Assembly: GCF_021353295.2 (NCBI RefSeq) | Contig: NZ_CP120635.1 | Span: forward strand, 2,497,501 to 2,561,500 | Source of the DNA: Pseudodesulfovibrio thermohalotolerans | GTDB taxonomy: Bacteria > Desulfobacterota > Desulfovibrionia > Desulfovibrionales > Desulfovibrionaceae | Direction of reading: 5' to 3' | Length of the DNA: 64,000 nucleotides | Shown: one piece after another, positions 50,590 to 60,621 of the stretch | How the letters are laid out: the number at the start of each line of letters is the position of its first letter | Numbering within the stretch: the stretch's first letter is position 1 | Position numbers and translations under genes: made by a program | Notes under the pieces: generated by a model | Databases searched by the model: none | The model's input: the letters and a program-made list of their open reading frames with translations, nothing else | Told to the model about the DNA's origin: nothing

Positions 50590-50928
50590 ATGGAAAACAT
50601 CCTCATCCCCATCATGGACGACGAACTGTCCCCCCGCTTCGACCTCGCCCCCGAGGTGCTCATCATTTCCATCACCCGGGAAACCAGCGCAATGGGCACC
50701 CTGAACGAACGTGTCATCAGCTTTGAAACGCCGTCGGCCGAGGCCATGTACAGACTGGTCATGGCCGAAAACATCCAGACCATCATCTGCGCGGGCATGG
50801 AGAACGAGGTTTTCGAATTTCTCAAGCGCAAAGGGATCAAGGTCATAGACAACGTCTGCGGCCCTGTTGACCCCATCCTGGAAGCCTACCTCGCCGGTCA
50901 GCTTTCTCCCGGTCAATATTATTTCTGA
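50590..50928 (+). CDS. NifX/NifB-type dinitrogenase cofactor-family protein
   Basis: A 112-residue single-domain protein of the family that binds iron-molybdenum cofactors (NifX, NifY, orange protein). It opens with NILIPIMDDELSPRFDLAPE and contains IQTIICAGMENEVFEFLKRK and GIKVIDNVCGPVDPILEAYL. In Desulfovibrio relatives of this family sit next to sigma-54 regulators in orange-protein clusters. Here only the regulator gene precedes it; no Mrp-type ATPase is adjacent. Metal binding cannot be judged from sequence. Confidence 0.82.
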   Translation: MENILIPIMDDELSPRFDLAPEVLIISITRETSAMGTLNERVISFETPSAEAMYRLVMAENIQTIICAGMENEVFEFLKRKGIKVIDNVCGPVDPILEAYLAGQLSPGQYYF

Positions 50929-50938
50929 CGTCCAATTC

Positions 50939-51021
50939 GTTTCTCTTTGTTTCAATTTGAGACAAAAGCTTGTTCCAAAATCGTTCCACAACGTTTCATT
51001 TTGTCCTTGCGAAAAGTTTCA
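50939..51021 (+). promoter_or_regulatory. Helically phased GTTYCA repeats upstream of the CBS-DASS genes
   Basis: GTTTCT at 50939, GTTTCA at 50949, GTTCCA at 50972, GTTCCA at 50983, GTTTCA at 50993 and GTTTCA at 51016. Spacings are 10, 23, 11, 10 and 23, so all fall on one face of the helix. A possible promoter TTGACG (51032) with TATAGA (51057) follows. Confidence 0.45.
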
Positions 51022-51238
51022 CGTAATACGCTTGACGCAAAGAACCAATTGCTATCTATAGAAACGCGGGCCAATTGATCGTTTTAGACTGCGAGATTCG
51101 ATCACGAGGTTACACCGATGGGGGTCGGCGTCGGTCAACTGGTTCGAGGCTGTGTTCACTTCAACGCAGCGACCTGCTTCTTGGCAGAGGGGGAGTCGCC
51201 GCAATGTGTCAACAGTACTTCTTGGGAGGAAGGAATAC

Positions 51239-51760
51239 ATGAAAGTCAAAGAGCTTATGACCCCGGTGGGGGACTACCGGACGCTGAGCACGGACGCCAC
51301 GCTCGGAGACGTGGCCGCCGCGCTTGAGGGCGGTACTCATCGGGACATCTTCATCGTGGACGAAAGCGGCGCCTTCGCCGGTGTCCTGACCATGACCGGC
51401 ATCATCACCGCACTGGAACCCAACTACAAAAAACTTTTCAAGAAAAACCTGGACAGCGACACTCTCTCCAATCGGTATGTCGCCGAGCAATTCAAGGAGT
51501 TCAACCTCTGGGCCGACACCCTGAGCAACATCTGCGCCCGCGGCGTTGCAATCAAGGTCACCGACGCCATGCACGTCCCCGAAGAGGACCATTACCTGGA
51601 TGAAGACAGCGACCTCGAACATGGCGTGCACATGTACATGATCGGCACGCCCCAGCCGCTGATCGTCCGTCGTGACGGCAAGATCACCGGCGTCCTGCGC
51701 ATGTCGGACGTCTTCAACGAAATCATCGGCCGCATGAATACCTGCGCCCAAGCCGACTAG
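51239..51760 (+). CDS. CBS-domain protein
   Basis: A 173-residue cytoplasmic protein with a pair of CBS repeats: KVKELMTPVGDYRTL with DIFIVDESGAFAGVLTMTGI, and a second half VTDAMHVPEEDHY with PLIVRRDGKITGVLRMSDVF. CBS pairs bind adenine nucleotides and often control a partner transporter. The linker between them is long and acidic (about 60-120). AGGAAGG precedes the ATG, and a DASS transporter gene follows after 27 bases, so it probably regulates that transporter. Confidence 0.88.
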   Translation: MKVKELMTPVGDYRTLSTDATLGDVAAALEGGTHRDIFIVDESGAFAGVLTMTGIITALEPNYKKLFKKNLDSDTLSNRYVAEQFKEFNLWADTLSNICARGVAIKVTDAMHVPEEDHYLDEDSDLEHGVHMYMIGTPQPLIVRRDGKITGVLRMSDVFNEIIGRMNTCAQAD

Positions 51761-51787
51761 GCCGTTCGGTCCAGCGAGGAGACTCTC

Positions 51788-53263
51788 ATGGAGACAGCAA
51801 GCACTGCAAAATCCGCCTTCGATTGGAAACGCCTGGCATTCATGCTCACCGGCGTCTTTCTTTTCGCCATCGTCTACTATTCCCCGGCCTGGCCGGACGC
51901 CATCGACCCCAAGGGCGAGCACTTCATATTGAGCCCCGAGGCCAAGGGGGCCATCGCGGTCTTCCTTCTGGCCGGAACATGGTGGGTGTTCGAAGTGGTG
52001 CCCATCGGCATCACCTCACTGATGATCGGCATCCTGCAGGTCATGTTCCACGTTCGCACGGCCAACGAGGCCTTCAAGGATTTCATGGACCCGTCGGTCC
52101 TCTTTATCTTCGCGTCCATCATGATCGGCCTGGTCTTCACCAAGACCGGCCTGACCAAGCGGCTGGCGTACAAGATGCTCGACATCGTGGGTGAACGCAC
52201 CTCGATGATCTATCTCGGCGTGTTCGTGGTCACCGCCGCCCTGACGCACATCATGGCGCATACTGCGGTGGCCGCGACCATCTACCCCCTGCTCCTGGCC
52301 ATCTACGCCCTCTACGGCGAAGGCGACCGGCCCACCAAGTTCGGCAAGGGGCTGTTCATCGGCATGGCCTACGTGGCCGGCGCGGGCTCCATCGTGACGC
52401 TGCTCGGCGCGGCCCGCGGCGCGGTGGCGCTGGGCTTCTTCAAGGAGATTGTGGGCGTCGACGTCGGCTTCTTCGAGCTGACCTACTACATGGCCCCCAT
52501 CGGCTGGGCAATGACCTTCCTCCTCTGGGGCTTCTTCATGATCGTCTGCAAGCCCGAAAAGGACCGCATTCCCGGACTGCGCGAAAAGGCCCGCGAACTC
52601 AACGCCAAGATGGGCGGCCTGACCCGCGCCGAAATCATGGCGGCCATCATCGTCGGCTCCGTCATCCTCATCATGTCCCTGCGGGCCTTTGTCCCGGCGC
52701 TCAAGGCCGTGGACAAGACCGCCATCATCCTCTGCTCGTCCGTTCTCTTCTTCGTCTTCAAGATTCTGGACCTCAAAGACCTGGAAGACATCCCCTGGAA
52801 CATCATCCTGCTCTTCGCGGGCGCAATGTCCATCGGCTTCTGTCTGTGGCAGACCGGCGCGGCCAAGTGGATGGCCGTCAACTGGCTGGTCATGTTCCAG
52901 GACGCGAACTGGTTCGTCTTTGTCATGTCCATCGCCTTCTTCGTGATGATCATGACCAACTTCATCATGAACGTGGCGGCAATCGCCATATCGCTTCCCG
53001 TGGCCCTGGTCATCGCCCCTTACCTGGGCGTGGCTCCCGAAGTCATCCTGTACGCCTCGCTGGTCGTGGCGGGTATGCCCTTCCTGCTCCTGGTGGGTGC
53101 GGCTCCCAACGCCATCGCCTACGACTCCGGCCAGTTCACCACCGGTGAATTCTTCGGCTGGGGCATCCCGGCGTCCCTGCTGCTCATGGTCGTGGTCGGC
53201 CTCGCCGTCCTGGTCCTCTGGCCGATCATGGGTATGCCCATCACGCTTCCCGTCGGGGGTTAA
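51788..53263 (+). CDS. DASS/SLC13-family sodium-coupled anion transporter
   Basis: A 491-residue membrane protein with about 12 hydrophobic segments. SLC13 features include the two substrate/sodium regions AAVAAT-like (HTAVAATIYPLLLAIYAL) and VGAAPNAIAYDSGQFTTGEF, and the GSIVTLLGAARGA motif. Likely substrates are dicarboxylates or sulfate, which fits a sulfate reducer, but specificity cannot be read. Co-transcribed with the CBS protein gene. GAGGAG lies before the ATG. Confidence 0.87.
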   Translation: METASTAKSAFDWKRLAFMLTGVFLFAIVYYSPAWPDAIDPKGEHFILSPEAKGAIAVFLLAGTWWVFEVVPIGITSLMIGILQVMFHVRTANEAFKDFMDPSVLFIFASIMIGLVFTKTGLTKRLAYKMLDIVGERTSMIYLGVFVVTAALTHIMAHTAVAATIYPLLLAIYALYGEGDRPTKFGKGLFIGMAYVAGAGSIVTLLGAARGAVALGFFKEIVGVDVGFFELTYYMAPIGWAMTFLLWGFFMIVCKPEKDRIPGLREKARELNAKMGGLTRAEIMAAIIVGSVILIMSLRAFVPALKAVDKTAIILCSSVLFFVFKILDLKDLEDIPWNIILLFAGAMSIGFCLWQTGAAKWMAVNWLVMFQDANWFVFVMSIAFFVMIMTNFIMNVAAIAISLPVALVIAPYLGVAPEVILYASLVVAGMPFLLLVGAAPNAIAYDSGQFTTGEFFGWGIPASLLLMVVVGLAVLVLWPIMGMPITLPVGG

Positions 53264-53290
53264 CGATCAAGGGAGTATAATTGCAGTAAT

Positions 53291-53327
53291 AAAACGGCTG
53301 CCGCGCCTATGCGCGGCAGCCGTTTTG
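53291..53327. terminator. Terminator after the DASS transporter gene
   Basis: A perfect 16-bp stem (53291-53306 with 53311-53326) with a CTAT loop and A/T borders; a strong hairpin. Confidence 0.88.
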
Positions 53328-53355
53328 CGCAACAAACAGCACCACAAGGAGCAAA

Positions 53356-54777
53356 ATGAAAAAACTCGAAGCCGTATTCGATCACATAACGTCCAGGGTC
53401 AACGTCAACCTCAAGCCCATGGGAATAGACGTCCGGACCATCCTTCAAAACTGCATCCCGCGTGAACGCCACCTGCTCTATTACGCCTTCTACGCCCTGA
53501 CCGAAGACCACCCCATCAGTTTCAAATTCAGGCACTCCAACCTGGCCGGCACCTATTTTCTCGGGAAAACCCAAGTCGACCACTCGGTTCTCTACAAATC
53601 CAATGTGCGGGGCGACGAACTCAAACGCAAAGGCGACGTGGTTGAATTCAACGGGGTAAAGACCAAGCTCTTCTACGACGAGGTCATCCGCATCATCAAT
53701 TCATTCCTGGTCAAAACCCTGGTCCACAACAACTCCAAGAATCCCGAGACGCCCGAAGTCTTCCGCATCCTGAACTCGACGGCCATGCACTTTTCCAACA
53801 TCCACGGGACCACGCTGGAAGGGGTCTACCTTGGAGCATTCGCCACCGCCGATCTCTCCATCATGCACAACTGCGTCATCGGCGACTTCGCATACGTCCA
53901 GGCCGGAGACCTTTCCAGGATTACGGTCGAGCCCGGCCGCGTCTGGATCAAGGCCAACAACCTCTTCGAATTCAATTACCTCTACCCGGAAGGCGTGATC
54001 GAGCAATACGTCAAGCTGGACGAAAACGGATACTTGACCGGCAAGTTCGTGGACTATGTGGACGAATACAAGGAAGACTTCGTGCCCATCTACTCCACGG
54101 CCCGGCCGGAGACCGACTTCGACGTCCCTGAAACGGCCTACGTTTCCCCATACGCGGTCATCAAAGGCAAATGCGAAGTGGGCGAAAACGCCCTCATCGT
54201 GCAGCGCGCGCACATAGAGGACTCCTACATCGGCAAGGGTTCCAACGCCCAGGAGAATTGCTACATCCAGAATTCCATATACAAGGGCAACAACGTCACC
54301 GCCCACGGCGGCAAGGTCGTCTGGACCACCGTTGGCGAAAACGTCTTTGTGGGCTTCAACTCCTTTGTTCACGGCCGCCAGGATTGCCCCATAACCATTG
54401 GCCGCGACTCCATAGTCATGCCCCACACCATAATTGATGCGGAAGAATGCATAATAATCCCTGACAACTCTGCCGTTTGGGGTTATATCACGTCGCAGGC
54501 CGACCTTGAAACCCAGTGCATCAACCTGGACGAGTTGGCCAAAGCCTCGAATGTCACCCTCGGCGCCGCCACCTTCACGGGCGACGGCAAGGCTTTCGTC
54601 GAGGCGTTCAGACACCGTATCGACCATATTCGCGAAGAAAATGGTGCATATTTCGACGGGTCCGACAAGACCCGCGGACATGCCCAAAAGACAAGGGATG
54701 CAGCCTTCAACATCCTTCAGCCTTTCCAATCGGGCCAGGATGCGGGCATGTATCCGACAATGACCATTGGGGACTAG
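53356..54777 (+). CDS. Left-handed beta-helix (hexapeptide-repeat) protein of unknown function
   Basis: A 473-residue protein. The middle and C-terminal parts show hexapeptide-type repeats ([76 protein letters not shown]), as in acyltransferases and gamma-carbonic anhydrases. Several His and acidic residues could bind a metal between subunits. The N-terminal 150 residues match nothing I know. It is followed after 52 bases by nhaB and may act with it (bicarbonate and proton balance), which is speculation. AAGGAG precedes the ATG. Confidence 0.75.
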   Translation: MKKLEAVFDHITSRVNVNLKPMGIDVRTILQNCIPRERHLLYYAFYALTEDHPISFKFRHSNLAGTYFLGKTQVDHSVLYKSNVRGDELKRKGDVVEFNGVKTKLFYDEVIRIINSFLVKTLVHNNSKNPETPEVFRILNSTAMHFSNIHGTTLEGVYLGAFATADLSIMHNCVIGDFAYVQAGDLSRITVEPGRVWIKANNLFEFNYLYPEGVIEQYVKLDENGYLTGKFVDYVDEYKEDFVPIYSTARPETDFDVPETAYVSPYAVIKGKCEVGENALIVQRAHIEDSYIGKGSNAQENCYIQNSIYKGNNVTAHGGKVVWTTVGENVFVGFNSFVHGRQDCPITIGRDSIVMPHTIIDAEECIIIPDNSAVWGYITSQADLETQCINLDELAKASNVTLGAATFTGDGKAFVEAFRHRIDHIREENGAYFDGSDKTRGHAQKTRDAAFNILQPFQSGQDAGMYPTMTIGD

Positions 54778-54829
54778 TTCTTGCAAACGAGACAGATCCC
54801 GGCAATCCAATCATCAGGAGTATCCGACA

Positions 54830-56452
54830 ATGCCTCAGACACTGACCCAGGCCTTTAGCAAAAACTTCCTCGGAAGCGCGCCCAACTGGTACAAATTGGC
54901 CATCGTCGCCTTTTTGATCATCAACCCCATCCTAATGATCACGGCCGGGCCATTCATCGCGGGATGGGTCCTCATCGCCGAGTTCATCTTCACGCTGGCC
55001 ATGGCGCTGAAGTGCTACCCGCTGCCCGCGGGCGGCCTGCTGGCCGTGGAAGCAATCATTCTGGGCATGACCTCACCTGCCACGGTGTATCATGAAGCCC
55101 TGAACAACTTCCCGGTCATCCTGCTCCTGATCTTCATGGTTGCGGGCATCTACTTCATGAAGGACTTCCTGCAATACACCTTCACCCGCATCCTCACCCG
55201 CGTGCAGTCCAAGATCATCATCTCGCTGCTCTTCTGTTTCGCGGGCGCGTTCCTGTCCGCATTTTTGGACGCCCTGACCGTCACCGCCGTCATCATCGCC
55301 GTGGCGTACGGATTCTACAACGTTTACCACAGGTTCGCTTCCGGCAAGAACATGACCTGTACCCACGACCTCTGCTCCGACGAGACGGTCAAGGAGAGGG
55401 ATCGTGCCGAGCTGACTGAGTTCCGCGCCTTCCTGCGCAACTTGATGATGCACGGCGCGGTCGGCACCGCACTGGGCGGCGTCTGCACCATCGTGGGCGA
55501 GCCTCAGAACCTGCTTATCGGCGCTGAGATGGGCTGGCACTTCATACCCTTCTTCCTCAACGTGGCCCATGTCTCCATGCCCGTTCTGGCGGTCGGCCTG
55601 CTGACCTGTGTGACTGTGGAGAAATTCCATCTCTTCGGTTACGGCGCGCAAATGCCAGGCAACATTCGTTCCCACCTGCTTGAAACCGCCATCGAGATGG
55701 AATCCAAGCGCGGCATCCAGGGCAAGGCCAAGCTCGTGGTCCAGGCCCTGGTCGGAGTCTGGCTTATCGTCGCCCTGGGCCTGCACCTGGCCGAAGTCGG
55801 CATCATCGGCCTGTCCGTCATCGTCTTCCTGACCGCCTTCAACGGATTCATCGACGAACACCAGCTCGGACCGGCCTTCGAAGAGGCTCTGCCCTTCACC
55901 GCACTGCTCGTGGTCTTCTTCGCCATCGTCGGCGTCATCCACGACCAGCACCTTTTCGACCCGGTCATGCAATTGGTCCTCAGCCTGAACGGCCAGGCCC
56001 AGTTGGCCGCCTACTACTCGGCAAACGGCCTGCTCTCCATGATTTCGGACAACGTCTTCGTTGCGACCGTCTACATCTCCGAAACCAAGATGCACTTCAC
56101 ACAGGTCCTGTCCGCCATTCCCGGCGTCACCGACGGCGTGGCCCTGATGAAACAGCTCACCGACCCGCATCTGGCCCGAGCCGACGTCATCGCCGCTCTG
56201 CCCGCCGACATCCAGGATACGGTCGCCAAAACCATGAACCAGTTCGACCACCTCGCCGTGGCCATCAACACAGGCACCAACATCCCGTCCGTGGCCACCC
56301 CCAACGGACAGGCCGCCTTCCTGTTCCTGCTGACCTCGGCGCTGGCCCCGGTCATCAGGCTGTCCTACGGCCGCATGGTCGTCCTGGCGCTGCCCTACAC
56401 CATCACCATGTCCATCACCGGCCTGGCCGCCACCTACTTCATCACCTGGTAG
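54830..56452 (+). CDS. nhaB: NhaB-type sodium/proton antiporter
   Basis: A 540-residue membrane protein with about 12 segments. It fits NhaB by length and motifs: [40 protein letters not shown] and [18 protein letters not shown], with [20 protein letters not shown] near the end. The aspartates in the first and third motif are the expected transport sites. It exchanges cytoplasmic sodium for protons, useful in a marine-type sulfate reducer. ATG 54830 has CAGGAG upstream; earlier in-frame starts overlap the previous gene. Confidence 0.9.
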   Translation: MPQTLTQAFSKNFLGSAPNWYKLAIVAFLIINPILMITAGPFIAGWVLIAEFIFTLAMALKCYPLPAGGLLAVEAIILGMTSPATVYHEALNNFPVILLLIFMVAGIYFMKDFLQYTFTRILTRVQSKIIISLLFCFAGAFLSAFLDALTVTAVIIAVAYGFYNVYHRFASGKNMTCTHDLCSDETVKERDRAELTEFRAFLRNLMMHGAVGTALGGVCTIVGEPQNLLIGAEMGWHFIPFFLNVAHVSMPVLAVGLLTCVTVEKFHLFGYGAQMPGNIRSHLLETAIEMESKRGIQGKAKLVVQALVGVWLIVALGLHLAEVGIIGLSVIVFLTAFNGFIDEHQLGPAFEEALPFTALLVVFFAIVGVIHDQHLFDPVMQLVLSLNGQAQLAAYYSANGLLSMISDNVFVATVYISETKMHFTQVLSAIPGVTDGVALMKQLTDPHLARADVIAALPADIQDTVAKTMNQFDHLAVAINTGTNIPSVATPNGQAAFLFLLTSALAPVIRLSYGRMVVLALPYTITMSITGLAATYFITW

Positions 56453-56475
56453 GCCCTCCGGAATAACGACAACGC

Positions 56476-56507
56476 CAAAGGCCCCGCGCATCGCGCGGGG
56501 CCTTTTT
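56476..56507 (+). terminator. Terminator of nhaB
   Basis: AAAGGCCCCGCGC pairs with GCGCGGGGCCTTT, followed by T. Confidence 0.9.
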
Positions 56508-56509
56508 CT

Positions 56510-56918
56510 TTGGCCTCTCCGCCGAAAAGAATGACTGCCACATCCCGCCCCTCCCACCTTGATTGCCTCCCCGAACAGCATGAAACCCAGCCGGGACAGC
56601 ACCCCCATCATCTCGGCGGCTCAACGCGGCTCACGCCGATCGCACGCTCGGACCAAGGCAAAACCTCCATTCGATCACTTTCCTCTTGGAGCTTTCCAAT
56701 CCATGGGGCTCCTCCGGCAATACAACGCCCGATCCTTGCGCAGGGCATCCATGAACGCACATGCCCGAAAAACGATGAGCGAACACACTCCGTCCGCCTA
56801 ACGCCTGTCCGGGAAAACGGACAAAAAAACGCACCCGCCAATGCGAGTGCGCTTTTTTGTCCGTTTTTCCGGACGAGAGCAGGCTCGGGCGGTCGGCCCG
56901 GGCCGGGCAACAGGTTCT
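56510..56918. other. Intergenic region without a recognisable gene
   Basis: Open frames here have no family similarity or ribosome sites. A long imperfect inverted repeat at about 56806-56875 (GTCCGG...CCGGAC, with A and T runs inside) can end transcription from either side. Confidence 0.5.
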
Positions 56919-57287
56919 CTAGGCGTCCACTTTGGGCGAACTGTCCAGATGCTCCTTGCACAGCCAGACAATGGACTGGCGGTCGGTGTCAAAATGAGGG
57001 CTTACCCCGTGCACTGTTCCGCAAACCGCACACATTTGTGCATTTTCGCACTTCGGGTAGCACTCGATGGAGTTCAACATCTGGTTGAAACGGCGAATGA
57101 TCGGAAACATGGGATGATCCGCATGACGCTTACGATCCTTGCTGTTCAACTTGCCGTTGTCGTTCACCTTGACGGTAATCATTCTGGAACGGTTGATAAA
57201 CCCTTCCTTCTTGTTCATGACCACCTTGGTGGGTTCTTCCCAGCGGCAGATAATCCGCTTCCGTTCCTGGTCAAAACGCATGGACAT
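56919..57287 (-). CDS. Small cysteine-rich protein of unknown function
   Basis: 122 residues, basic, with the cysteine pattern ECYPKCENAQMCAVCGTVHG near residues 77-96 and a later CKEH, suggesting a zinc- or iron-binding knuckle. The N-terminal half looks like a small beta-rich domain (RKRIICRWEEPTKVV, MITVKVNDNGKL). I place the start at ATG 57287, which has a perfect AAGGAGG; an in-frame ATG at 57386 has none. Downstream of a Dabb-domain gene on the same strand, probably co-transcribed. Family not recognised. Confidence 0.7.
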   Translation of the reverse strand: MSMRFDQERKRIICRWEEPTKVVMNKKEGFINRSRMITVKVNDNGKLNSKDRKRHADHPMFPIIRRFNQMLNSIECYPKCENAQMCAVCGTVHGVSPHFDTDRQSIVWLCKEHLDSSPKVDA

Positions 57288-57387
57288 GGCATCCTCCTTG
57301 GCGTCGGCTTGCTTCCCTCTCAAGCCGCGTTGGTTAGGATTCACCCCTCGTGCATCGGCCTTGCGGAATTTCTCCGGTCCAGACATC

Positions 57388-57690
57388 TTAGATCACGTAG
57401 TCAACGGCCTTGCGGCCGGAGGCGACCTTCTTCACAAAAGCGACACAGGCCTGGTGTTCCGGGTGATCCTGATAGTGGTTCAAGGCATCGACATCGTCGT
57501 GCTCCGAACACAAAATCACATGGCACTCGGGATCGGCGGCCACGATGTCCACGCTGACCTCGATGTGCCTGAGCCCCTCGATGCGTCCTTTCAACGCCTC
57601 AAGAATCTCCTTCATCTTCGCGCCGTTCTCGGCGGCCGAATGACCTTCGACTTCATCCTTCAACGTCCACATAACAATATGTCTGACCAC
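57388..57690 (-). CDS. Dabb-domain (stress-responsive alpha/beta barrel) protein
   Basis: A 100-residue dimeric alpha/beta-barrel protein: VRHIVMWTLKDEVEG at the start, LRHIEVSVDIVAADP, then DALNHYQDHPEHQACVAFVK. These small proteins resemble plant stress proteins; in bacteria their role is mostly unknown. The start is GTG 57690 with AAGGAG eight bases upstream. The small cysteine-rich gene follows about 100 bases downstream. Confidence 0.88.
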   Translation of the reverse strand: MVRHIVMWTLKDEVEGHSAAENGAKMKEILEALKGRIEGLRHIEVSVDIVAADPECHVILCSEHDDVDALNHYQDHPEHQACVAFVKKVASGRKAVDYVI

Positions 57691-57965
57691 TTGGATTCTC
57701 CTTGAAGTTCAACTATTCTAATTAGATAGACAGAGCGGCTCGAATAGACACTTGCTTACACATGTCATGATAAGCATGGTTTTCCGTTTTGTCACCCCAG
57801 TTCATATTATAAATCATCCCCTTGACGGTTTTTCCGGTGAATGATGCGACTGTCCCGAACCGCGACGCCTTGACTTTGGCGGCCGAAGGCCCGACCCTTG
57901 CATGTATCGTGGCATTGCGGTTATGCGATTTTACTTATGCACGAGAAATGCCAAAAAGAACCACC

Positions 57966-60620
57966 ATGCGAAAAATACTCTGTTTGACCTTGCTCCTGTC
58001 CTGCCTCTGCGCCATGCCTGTCCGGGCTGCGCAAGGCGCGGTCGAGAAGCCCAAGAAAAGCGTGCTCTGCCTGAATTCCTACCACCACGGCTACCAGTGG
58101 TCGGACGCAATCATGCGCGGCATCCGCTCGGTCCTGGACAACAGCCATTACAAAATCGATCTGCAAATTGAGTACATGGACGCCAAGCGGTACAACTACG
58201 ACGACGTGACCCACATGCTCCTGCGGTTGTACAAGGAGAAGTTCAAGCACGAAAAGTTCGACCTCATAATGACTTCGGACAACGACGCCTACTCCTTCGC
58301 CATGCAATACCGGGACATCCTCTTTCCCGGCGTCCCCCTGGTCTTCTGCGGGGTCAACTTCCTTCACACCGACGACACGGATTCGGACAACGCCACGGGC
58401 GTCATTGAAATCTTCGACCTGTCCAAAACCGTTGACGTGGCCCTCCGCCTGCATCCGGACAAGAAGCGCATTGTCGTGGTCGACGACTCCTCCACGACCG
58501 GATCGGCCATCGAACGCCAGGTCAGGAATCAGCTCAGCCGCTACAAGAAACCGCTGACTGTCGAATATTGGACCGACATGTCGCTCAAGGACGTAGTGGA
58601 CAGGGTCGCGATCCTGCCTCACGACACCTTCCTCTTCTTCATTCCCTATTACCAGGTTATCGACGGCCGGTTTCTGACCGCTGAAGAGGTCATGCAGGTC
58701 ATTTCGACCCGATCCCACGTGCCCATCTACACCGCCTGGGAATTCCTGGCGGGCAACGGCGCCGTGGGCGGCAACATGCTGTCCGGCTACATGCACGGCC
58801 GAAAGGCCGCCGCCGTCGCCCTGGAAATCCTGGACGGCAAGGATGCGGACGACATTCCCGTATTCCGGGAGACCACCGGGGAATACATATTCGACTACGC
58901 AGTGATGAAGCGGCTCAAGCTGAACATGGACCTGCTGCCAGAGGGCAGCCGCATTATCAACGCGCCCAAGGCATTCTACGAGCTTTCCAAGGAGCTCTTC
59001 TGGACCATCATGGTCAGCTTCGTCCTGCTCGTGCTGATTCTCATCTTCCTGACCGTGACCATGCTCGAACGACGCAAGGTCGAACGAAAGATCAAGGATC
59101 AGCTCGCCTTCCAGGAGACGATCATGGATACGATCCCGCAATTGGTCACCTGGAAGGACGCCGAGGGGAAATTCCTCGGCACCAACAGATCCTTCTCGGA
59201 ATTCTTCGGCCTGGAACACGGTTCGGGCATCGTCCACAAGACGACCTACGACGTTATCCCCGATCTGGACTACGCCTCCTGGGCGTCCGGGGCGGACAAG
59301 TCCGTCATCGGCAAGGGCCAGGCGTTCCGCAAGAAACGGCGGAAACTGGCGGACGCCAAGGGCAACCTCGCCTGGATCGAAGTCACCAAGGTCCCCATCA
59401 ACGACCGTTCTGGCCAGATCGTGGGCGTCCTCTCCATGGTGGACAACATCACCACCGAACTGAATCTGGAGAAGCAATTGCTGCAATCCCAGAAAATGGA
59501 GGCCATCGGCACCCTGGCCGGCGGCATCGCCCACGATTTCAACAACATCCTGACCAGCATCATCAACTCCACCGAGCTGGCCGTGGGCGACCTGGACCCG
59601 GAATCCATGACCACGCGAGACCTGGAACGGGTGCTCAAGGCGGCCCGGCGCGGCGGCCGCGTGGTCAAGCAGATACTGGCCTTCAGCCGCCCCTCCACCG
59701 AAGGATTCCGGCCTACCGACGTGGGCGGGGTCATCACCGAGGCCCTCGGGCTCCTTGAATCCTCCATGCCCCGCAAGATCGAGGTCCGCTCGCGCATCGC
59801 TGAAAACCTGTCCTGCGTCTACGCAGACCCGACCCAGATCCACCAGGTGGTCATGAACCTTTGCACCAACTCCTTCCATGCGCTGCGTCGGGCGGGCGGG
59901 GTCATCGAGGTCCGCCTGGACCAGGCCGAACTCTCCCGCGAGGATGCGGACATGCTCGGGCTGGCCCCCGGTGAATATGTCCGGCTGGTGGTGGAGGACA
60001 ACGGACCGGGCATTCCACAGGACATCGTGGACAAGATATTCGACCCGTTCTTCACCACCAAGGACAAGACCGAGGGCACGGGCCTGGGACTGGCAGTCGT
60101 CCACGGCATCGTACACAGCCACAAGGGCGGCCTTCAGGTCGCCCCCCGCGATGGAGGCGGGACAACCTTCTCCATCTATCTGCCCAAGGGGGACGAGGAC
60201 CTGTGCGGCGACGTGGACTTTTCCGGCGAACCCCGCAACCTCGGAGCGCGCATCCTGTTCGTTGAGGACGACGTCGACCAGCTCCAGACCACGCCGCGCC
60301 TTCTCGAAACCATGGGCTACTTCGTGGACGGACTGGAAAACCCGCTCTCGGCCATGCGGCTGGTCAAGGAGATGCCAGGCGAATTCGACCTGGTCATCAC
60401 GGACTACGACATGCCCGGCATGAGCGGAACCCAACTGTCCAGACGGCTCGCGGACATTGAACCCGACCTGCCCGTGATCCTCATTTCCGGACGTGAGGAT
60501 GCCGTATCCGCGGCCGCGGACTTGCCGAACATCCGTCTCGTGGTTATCAAACCTTACGACAAGAAGGACCTGTCCAGAGCCATCAACACCGTGTTGAACA
60601 ACGAAGCGCAAGGGGAATAA
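57966..60620 (+). CDS. Hybrid histidine kinase with periplasmic substrate-binding-type sensor domain
   Basis: An 884-residue sensor. Signal peptide (RKILCLTLLLSCLCAMPVRA), periplasmic ABC-type binding domain (30-340; SVLCLNSYHHGYQWSD, DLIMTSDNDAYSFAMQYRD, VPLVFCGVN), a membrane segment near 350, PAS (about 385-490) and HisKA with the phosphorylated His in GGIAHDFNNILTSI. HATPase follows with NGPGIPQDIVDKIFDPFF and EGTGLGLAVVHGIV, then a receiver with Asp in DLVITDYDMPGMSG. ATG 57966 begins the signal peptide; ATG 57948 is an alternative. Its gene is coupled to the response regulator that follows. Confidence 0.92.
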   Translation: MRKILCLTLLLSCLCAMPVRAAQGAVEKPKKSVLCLNSYHHGYQWSDAIMRGIRSVLDNSHYKIDLQIEYMDAKRYNYDDVTHMLLRLYKEKFKHEKFDLIMTSDNDAYSFAMQYRDILFPGVPLVFCGVNFLHTDDTDSDNATGVIEIFDLSKTVDVALRLHPDKKRIVVVDDSSTTGSAIERQVRNQLSRYKKPLTVEYWTDMSLKDVVDRVAILPHDTFLFFIPYYQVIDGRFLTAEEVMQVISTRSHVPIYTAWEFLAGNGAVGGNMLSGYMHGRKAAAVALEILDGKDADDIPVFRETTGEYIFDYAVMKRLKLNMDLLPEGSRIINAPKAFYELSKELFWTIMVSFVLLVLILIFLTVTMLERRKVERKIKDQLAFQETIMDTIPQLVTWKDAEGKFLGTNRSFSEFFGLEHGSGIVHKTTYDVIPDLDYASWASGADKSVIGKGQAFRKKRRKLADAKGNLAWIEVTKVPINDRSGQIVGVLSMVDNITTELNLEKQLLQSQKMEAIGTLAGGIAHDFNNILTSIINSTELAVGDLDPESMTTRDLERVLKAARRGGRVVKQILAFSRPSTEGFRPTDVGGVITEALGLLESSMPRKIEVRSRIAENLSCVYADPTQIHQVVMNLCTNSFHALRRAGGVIEVRLDQAELSREDADMLGLAPGEYVRLVVEDNGPGIPQDIVDKIFDPFFTTKDKTEGTGLGLAVVHGIVHSHKGGLQVAPRDGGGTTFSIYLPKGDEDLCGDVDFSGEPRNLGARILFVEDDVDQLQTTPRLLETMGYFVDGLENPLSAMRLVKEMPGEFDLVITDYDMPGMSGTQLSRRLADIEPDLPVILISGREDAVSAAADLPNIRLVVIKPYDKKDLSRAINTVLNNEAQGE

Positions 60621-60621
60621 C

